In this document: positions 57,910 to 64,000 of the stretch, in pieces
Layout: every line of letters begins with the position of its first letter
Position numbering within the stretch: the stretch's first letter is position 1
Translations under genes and position numbers: made by a program
Source of the DNA: Nemertoderma westbladi
Lineage: Eukaryota; Xenacoelomorpha; Nemertodermatida; Nemertodermatidae
Direction: 5' to 3'
NCBI GenBank assembly: GCA_032718475.1
Contig: JAUCBJ010008594.1
Span: 1-64,000 of the forward strand
Length of the DNA: 64,000 bases
Notes under the pieces: model-generated
What the model was told of the DNA's origin: nothing
Databases searched by the model: none
Seen by the model: only the letters and a program-made list of their open reading frames with translations

Positions 57910-58294
57910 TCATTTCTTCGATCTTCCCCGTCCTTTCTTTCCCTGTAAATATCAATTCATATACTGTTACACTCACTTAATTACGTATATGTACTGTATA
58001 TAGTAGACCTAAACCCACATTATATCCTATATTATATTTAGTCAAACAAACCTTCACTTTCTTTCCCTTTCCTCTACGACTTCTAGATCTGCTTCCTTTA
58101 CCGCGGCGACTCCTAGACCTGCTCTTCTTTCCCTTCTTACTTCCCTTTCGTTTTTTACGTCTCCTTTTCTCCATTTCGTTCCGGCTGGTGGAACGATTAC
58201 CACTCTTTGATAGGCCCCTACTTTTCCTTTCATCTAAGGCCCAACTCGGCAAACTATCCAGCCCTAAATCGCTATCTTCCTGTTGAACAGGCAT
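57910..58294 (-). CDS. Small Lys/Arg/Ser-rich basic protein, two exons
   Basis: Exon 1 (58,294-58,052, 81 codons) ends in AAG before gtttgt. Exon 2 (57,942-57,910) follows atatttacag and encodes GKKGRGRSKK then TGA. The 109-bp intron has GT-AG ends and both exons are in phase 0, which continues the same composition. The 91-residue product has an acidic N terminus (MPVQQEDSDLGLDSLPSW) and then a very basic tail: RRRKKRKGSKKGKK, the repeat SRSRSRRGKG twice, and KKGRGRSKK. No enzyme domain. It resembles a protamine-like or other chromatin-binding basic protein, or an RS-rich nuclear protein; function is inferred from composition only. It lies downstream of and on the same strand as the BAF-domain gene. 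Confidence 0.6.
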
Positions 58295-58650
58295 GCTTTT
58301 TCAATGTATTTACCAAAAATTATGTACAGTATTTCCTAAAGAAAAAATGATATCAGAATCTCTTTTGTAAATAATTTTTCTCCTAAATGACATAGGTTGA
58401 TGTGTCGTTCTATTATATATTAGAGTTTGAATTCCAGAACTTAGTTTTGGTTGGTTGATTTGAGCAATACTCTTCTGATTATCTGATTGGCTAAATTAAA
58501 ATGGTATTTGGTAGGCGGTTTTGGTGGTAGGTTTATCCGTTAACGGGATTCGGCATTACTATGTTATGGGTACCCACTTTTTGACCTTTTATTTGACCAT
58601 GTTAATGGCTATTAACAGCCACGTCTCTTTCGAGACAACTGGCGGAATGG

Positions 58651-59112
58651 GTGAAGCGGTTCGGTGTCCCCACGCGTTTCGCTTCTGAGGGCGGCCCACA
58701 ATTCTCAGGAAATAACTTTACGGATTTCCTAAGCATCTGGGGAGACGAGCCTATCACATCCTCCCCAGTTCACCCACAGAGTAACGGCCTTGCGGAGTCC
58801 GCTGTCAAGACGACTAAGGCGTTACTAACTAAGACAGGGGGGAAACTGGACTCATCGTCATTCCAGGAGGGACTCCTGGAACTTCGCAACTTTACCCGCG
58901 CCCACGGAAAGTCGCCGGCTGAGATCCTGTTCGGTCACCCGGTACGCACTCGGGTGCCTACAAATAGCCGGGCTTTCCTCGCCGACCACCAGGCGACCCG
59001 CACGGAGCTAGAAGGGCGTGTTCACTGGTCTGACGAACAAGCCAGTGCGTCTCCCGATCGGCCACGCCGTTCCTACCCACGCCGCCGAAGGCAATCGCCC
59101 AATAGACTATGA
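58651..59112 (+). pseudogene. Gypsy integrase C-terminal part
   Basis: Reads KRFGVPTRFASEGGPQFSG, where the usual Asp of the second catalytic position is Glu (ASEGG), then HPQSNGLAESAVKTTK with the catalytic Glu, and GHPVRTRVP and FLADHQATR, motifs also found in the gypsy element at 25-30 kb. It belongs to a sister family. The N-terminal integrase, RT and gag are missing. Confidence 0.85.
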
Positions 59113-59154
59113 TAGTTTGTGTATTGTGGGTGCTCCAACAAACTAGAAAGGGGG

Positions 59155-59365
59155 TGTATGGATACCATCCAACCCGCACTCATTACTACGTGGCTCGCCC
59201 CAATATGGTAGTCCTTGTGCATACACCAATATACTTTCAGTATCACAGGACAGACAACAGTCAGACAGTGTGGGATACTGTAGGTGGTACGTTGTGTACT
59301 GTACCTCAGTACAGCGCCGCCTAGCTAACAGCAGCACTGCTTACCGGTTATAATAACAATTTACA
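59155..59365 (+). repeat. Gypsy 3' LTR (boundaries approximate)
   Basis: Begins TGTA and ends TACA just after a purine tract. Only one copy is present, so the right boundary is a guess. Confidence 0.55.
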
Positions 59366-59737
59366 AAAAACAACATGATTTCAGCCCGATAGTTGTATTT
59401 TCCGACTCATCATATTACCTCAGGTAACACAAAATAAAAATTACTAGATACCATCTTGTTGGCAGAAGGTTAAATATTTGTTCTTGAACAAAAAACCTCG
59501 TGATAAAAGCCATTTTCTTATGAAAAAAAGTGGTCGAAAACTAAAATAAATCTAAATTACGGGGGACAGAATGAATATTTCAGTGATTGGCGCAGAATTG
59601 AGTAGAGTTTTGTATTAATAATTAAATAGAATGTAATGCTACAAATAGTTAATACATATTTAGATCTTGTTAACTATCTAACTATCTTAACTATCTGGGC
59701 TCAATCTATCTTATTTACTCGAGTCGGCTGTTAACAT

Positions 59738-61524
59738 TTACGAGTAGTATGCTTCGCACATGATCGATATAGCTCTATGAGCTCGACGGGAATAGGCCTT
59801 GTAAAAGTGGTCCCCACAGATCTTGGAGAGCCACAGATGGAAATCTTCCAGCTTCTCTCTTAGTAGAATGTACTTCGCTAAGACCTGGTAGGCGCGTGTG
59901 AATCCATTATTGGCTTCTCCTATTCCAGGGATGTACTTTACACTCCGATTTCCCAACTCTCGAGCCAGAATCCGTCGATGTTTCTTCGTCTTCAGGATCT
60001 TCCCTATTTTCTTTCCGTTTCCACCTCTTCTCGCGATTCCTCGACTTTCCTTACCCTGAAAGAATTGTATTGAGCATTTTGTAAAAGGATTTTATTAAAG
60101 AATTGTAACATTACTCAACGCCGCTAGTATTAACAGCGAGTTGTTATTAGCACTTTACAACTTTAGAGGACATTACAGCATTGTATTGGCCTGTATAATT
60201 AGGGCAGTGATTTTTTATGTCAATTTATTTGACTTTTTTTGTCAATTTTTTTTTACGAATTATGCATAATGACTTTTGTTGTCCATTTAATGACTTTTAT
60301 TGTCAATTTTTATGTATGTATTTCTTCAAACTGTCAGACTGCTGATTTCTGGACTGTCAGACAGTTGATTTCACTATGCCTGTGCCAAAACATTCCATGA
60401 TTCCATGATTTATAGATTATGAGATAGATTTCCATATGCGCCTGTGGTAAAAAGACTCTATATTTAATAGTTTGTGGTTGTTGTCGATAATCGATTACCA
60501 CATGACGTAGCAAAACACTCATTTTATAGCCAAAAACAATTACCAATTGATGGAAAGGAGCAGGTTAAGGCCGAGTTTTCTAACCAAAACAATAAACAGT
60601 CACTTTACCAAATCAGGGAAAGGAGCAGGTTACAGAGACGGGATTTTCTAACCAAAACAATAAACGATAACATTACCAATTGAGGGAAAGGAGCAGGTTA
60701 CAGAGGCGGGATTTCCTAACCAAAACAATAAACGATAACATTACCAATTGAGGGAAAGGAGCAGGTTACAGAGGCGGGATTTCCTAACCAAAACAATAAA
60801 CGATCACTTAAACTAATTGAGGGAAAGGAGCAGGTTACAGAGGCGGGATTTTCTAACCAAAACAATAAACAGTCACTTTACCAAATCATGGAAAGGAGCA
60901 TGTTACAGAGACGGGATTTTCTAACCAAAACAATAAACGATCATTTAACTAATTGAGGGAAAGGAGCAGGTTACAGAGACGGGATTTTCTAACCAAAACA
61001 ATAAACGATCATTTAACTAATTGAGGGAAAGGAGCAGGTTACAGAGACGGGATTTTCTAACCAAAACAATAAACGATAACATTACCAATTGAGAGAAAGG
61101 AGCAGGTTACAGATGCGGGATTTTCTAACCAAAACAATAAACGATAACATTACCAATTGAGTGAGGGAAAGGAGCAGGTTACAGAGGCGGGATTATTTAA
61201 CCAAAACAATAAACGATCATTTAGCTAATTGAGGGAAAGGGGCAGATTACAGAGGCGGGATTTTCTAACCAAACTGTCAACGTCTGAGAATGTACGAATC
61301 CGTATATACCCTTTATTGGACGAACCTCTTGGCCGTCCGATCCTTTGGGCTAAAAACGGGTCGTTGTTTTCGCTATCATTGTGACTACCGGTATCAAACG
61401 GTAACGGGGTATAACATGTATAAGTAGTTTTTTCGAGTACGGATGAGTTTATGAACTGATCTGTGCTGTTGGAAGTAGTGGTGCCGCTCTCCGTAACACT
61501 ACTCAGACAGTAGTCATGATCCAT
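59738..61524 (-). CDS. Predicted AT-hook plus BAF-domain protein, two exons
   Basis: Exon 2 (60,055-59,738) follows ttctttcag and encodes 105 residues: a Lys/Arg-rich lead (ARRGGNGKKIGKILKTKKHRR), then a barrier-to-autointegration-factor domain with VKYIPGIGEANNGFTRAYQV, LREKLEDFHLWL, ICGDHF and the C-terminal MCEAYYS. BAF proteins bind DNA through the GIGE helix-hairpin-helix and link chromatin to lamina. Exon 1 (61,524-61,270, 85 codons) encodes an acidic Ser/Thr-rich N terminus and IGRPRGSSNK, an AT-hook-like motif; it would end before gttaga in phase 0, matching exon 2. The BAF exon is well supported. The join to exon 1 across a 1.2-kb repeat-filled intron is inference; exon 1 may belong to another transcript. 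The domain lacks the usual BAF N terminus, so it is a BAF-like paralogue. Confidence 0.6.
60540..61269. repeat. About 60-65-bp tandem array in the presumed intron, 11 copies
   Basis: Units contain gggaaaggagcaggttacag, gcgggattttctaacc and aaaacaataaacgat. Units alternate between linkers (cattaccaatt, catttaactaatt). On the minus strand each unit carries ttggttagaaa, the same bases as the proposed splice donor. Confidence 0.9.
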
Positions 61525-61525
61525 T

Positions 61526-62721
61526 ATTGATTATAAAACTATTACAGTAATAGGCCTAAATTATGTGAAAGATATATCCACATTTTCCACAATCCAGTTT
61601 CGCCTATCAATTATTTAAAATTTATTAGCACAACCGGTAGGCCTACCATTACCGTATTTAAATGGTAGGCTACACAGTAGGCCTATAGCAGTACCAGTGC
61701 CGGTACCGGTACTAAAATACAGAATAACATTAGACTTTTGGATGACATAAAAAATCAAAAAAAATTGACAAAAAAAGGATAAAAATGGACAATAAAAATT
61801 ATTGTGTATAATTAGTATTGTAGTGGGTGTTGTAATGTCCCTTGTTTATGTGGTAACCAATGACGGCGAGCTGTAAAGTTACGGCGTCATTGGTTACCAC
61901 GTAAACAATAGGTGGTATTTGCCTGACAGCCAGATAGGCCTACTGCATTACCTACCGATAGGCGGGGTATAGCTATTAATAAACAGTAGGGCCTAGCTTA
62001 TTATTATAACATGACTCCAAACGCCACCATAAATATAAGCTAACTTATTTATATATGTCAATTTTACATTTATTTATACAGCAACTAATATAATTTGTGC
62101 ATTTTCTATTACTTATAATATATATACAATCATGTCGTAATGTTACAATTTTGTACAAACTTGTCTTGTTGCAAAGTAACTTGTTCCAAAATTGTAACAT
62201 TACTCAACGCCGTTAGTTTTAAACAGCGAGTTGTTATATAGCAATTTACAACTTTTGAGGAAATTACAGCATTCTATTGGCATGTACATTTAGTATTGTA
62301 TTTGGTGTTATCCGATTAGTAATGTCCCCTTAGTGGACATTGCTTAACGCCGTCATTGGTTACTACGTAAATAATAGGTAGAAATTTGCCTGACAGCCAA
62401 ATAGGCCTACTGTATTACCTTCCGGTAAGCGGGGTATATCTATTAATAACCAGTTGGGCCATGACCTACTAAAGGGCCTACTACTTTAGTAGGTCATGGT
62501 TGGGCCTAGCTATATTATTATATCATGGCTCCACACGCCACCATAAATATAAGCTAAACATATTTATAACATAATTTATGTCACTTTTACATTTATTTAT
62601 ACAGCAACTAATTTAATTTGTCCAGTTTCTATCACTTATAATATATATACAATCATTTCGTAATGTTAAAATTTTGGAATAAGACTACATACAAGAAAGG
62701 CATTTCCTAAAGGAAATGCAA
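61526..62721. repeat. Two diverged tandem copies of a 450-480-bp repeat
   Basis: 61,820-62,165 and 62,300-62,665 share, in order, ggcgtcattggttaccacg-like, gcctgacagccaaataggcc, cgccaccataaatataagct and cttataatatatatacaat blocks. The first half, near 61,844-61,906, forms a 22-bp-arm hairpin (gtttatgtggtaaccaatga and its complement). The phrase taacattactcaacgccg also occurs at 60,110 and 62,204. No gene. Confidence 0.7.
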
Positions 62722-63958
62722 CCACGAAGCTAAGGAAAATTAAACAAAGGGCCACAATTTGGTTTGTTGCTTAGCCGAGTTTAGTAGCATTTGCCAATAA
62801 ATAACTTATATTCCCATGGAAACTAGAGTTCTATGGAACTGTTGGTTTTACCTTTGAAAAAAGATTCAGTCCAGATTGTGGTTCAGATAACACATTCCAA
62901 GTTTCAGAAAATATTGTAGTTTATGTCCAAATTACCGATTTTCTATCAAAATGCATCTGTTTGCAGTGGTTGTCATGGAAACTGAAAAATAGAACAATGT
63001 AATTCGGATGCAGAATAAGTCATATAGTGGGGGTAGGTGTTGGTCCCAAGTTTTAATAGTATTAACTTGTGCTTCAAATTATCATTTTATAAATTTTAAC
63101 ATCTGTTTAGACTTGTTGCTATGGTAATTGGATTGTGTAATTAACCTCGAATGGATTGTATATGGACCTTACAGATGAGTTGCAAAACCCTACATTTATA
63201 TTTATTACATTATTTTGCTACAAATAGAGTATTGAATTTAGACTTGAATGATATAGACTTTAATAAACTCCAGTTACCATGGTAACAAGATATTTCTGGA
63301 ATGTTTTCAGTTTCACTAAAAATTCCAACTAATGATCCAGATAACACATTCCCAGTTTCGTAAAATTTTATCGCGAACTCTATGTCCAAATGAGTTATCT
63401 TTGTATACAAACATCTGTTTTCAGCGGTTGTTATGGTAACTGCAAAATTAAACAATGAAATTCGGACGCAGAATAAGTCATATAGTGGGGGTAGGGGTTG
63501 GTCCCAAGACATAACACCTTAACCTTAGGCTTCAAATTAACATTTTATAAATTTTAACATCTGTTTAGCCCGGTTGCCAAGGTAACTGGATTTTCTATTC
63601 AACCTCAATCGGCTCTGCTGCGGACCTTATAGTTGTGTTGCGAAACCCCAAGTTTATATCTATTATAGTTTTCCTACAAATAGAGTTATAAATATTGACT
63701 TGAAATACATAGACTTTTTCTAAGTCCGTTGCCATGGAAACCAGATTTTTCCTGGATATGAGACCCAGCCCAAAAGATGCGCCTCGACGAGTAGTACATA
63801 CATGCAAAATTTCAGGGTACTTTTAAAGGCTAGTTTTTTCTGGAGTCAAAAAACCCCAAATCTGCCCCATACAAGTAAAATAGCCCACTATGAATAGACC
63901 ATCTCAGCTAAGGAAAATCTTTCTTAGCGAAAGTAGTTGATTTTCCTTAGCTTCGTGG
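62722..63958. mobile_element. Inverted-repeat element containing regularly spaced X-box-like palindromes
   Basis: Bounded by ccacgaagctaaggaaaat (62,722-62,740) and its exact reverse complement (63,940-63,958). Inside, a block of about 458 bp is present twice (compare 63,001 with 63,459, aattcgga[t/c]gcagaataag, and agtcatatagtgggggtagg in both). Each block consists of three related subunits of about 153 bp, each with a gttnccatggnaac-type palindrome. No coding potential; no clear target duplication. Confidence 0.75.
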
Positions 63959-64000
63959 ATATAAAAAACTGGAAAAATCTGGAACAAAAGGAACCTATTG

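Larger units (their letters stand above)
58620..59365 (+). mobile_element. Ty3/gypsy 3' fragment: integrase end plus LTR
   Basis: The integrase part is followed by the purine tract aactagaaaggggg and an LTR-like segment from tgtatggatacc (59,155) to aatttaca (59,365). It is 5' truncated and no second LTR is seen. Confidence 0.8.

Overview
This is a eukaryotic, almost certainly invertebrate metazoan, window. The evidence is a selenocysteine-type thioredoxin glutathione reductase, a barrier-to-autointegration-factor (BAF) domain gene, an NYN/CCCH RNase of the N4BP1/ZC3H12 group, an SLC18B1-like transporter, GT-AG introns and animal-type LTR and non-LTR retroelements. I cannot assign a phylum. 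The three large host genes are each one uninterrupted open frame; the two small genes near the right end have one intron each.

Layout. 1-2.8 kb: a LINE scrap, a foldback repeat and plain AT-rich DNA. 2.8-5.4 kb (-): KH-like/NYN/CCCH RNase with a 42-bp coding minisatellite. 5.7-8.1 kb: a foldback transposon with a 9-bp target duplication and a 41-bp array, then two strong palindromes. 11.3-12.5 kb: dead LINE reverse transcriptase. 12.5-14.0 kb: decayed DDE-like transposase ending in G/C runs and TTAA. 14.24-20.70 kb (-): complete LTR-bounded BEL/Pao-type element with Gag but no pol. 22.2-23.6 kb: satellite and a foldback built of 15-bp arrays. 24.4-31.4 kb: a large satellite split by a 5.1-kb Ty3/gypsy element with intact LTRs. 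31.7-34.2 kb: a MITE, then the selenoprotein gene with UGA codon, SECIS-like structure and a second hairpin. 36.1-37.4 kb (-): MFS transporter. 37.6-39.9 kb (-): LINE. 40.1-54.9 kb: a nested stack. A BEL/Pao pol and 3' LTR are split by a Ty1/copia element (43,103-53,899). The copia is itself interrupted by a 3-kb insertion in its 5' LTR and by two TTAA-target elements. A 1-kb piece of the copia is copied in inverted orientation inside the second of these, and a SINE sits in the BEL LTR. 57.9-61.5 kb (-): a 91-residue Lys/Arg/Ser protein gene and a predicted AT-hook plus BAF gene flank a gypsy fragment. 62.7-63.96 kb: an inverted-repeat element carrying seven evenly spaced RFX X-box-like palindromes.

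How parts relate. The gag-only element at 14-20 kb and the pol-bearing element at 40-43/53.9-54.9 kb share their 3' regions and LTR ends, so they look like a non-autonomous/autonomous pair. The DDE-like ORF (12.5-13.7 kb) has a 3' flank resembling the TTAA elements at 49-52 kb, which suggests one TTAA-targeting family. All coordinates, repeats and motifs were read by eye; family names rest on recognised motifs, not on searches.
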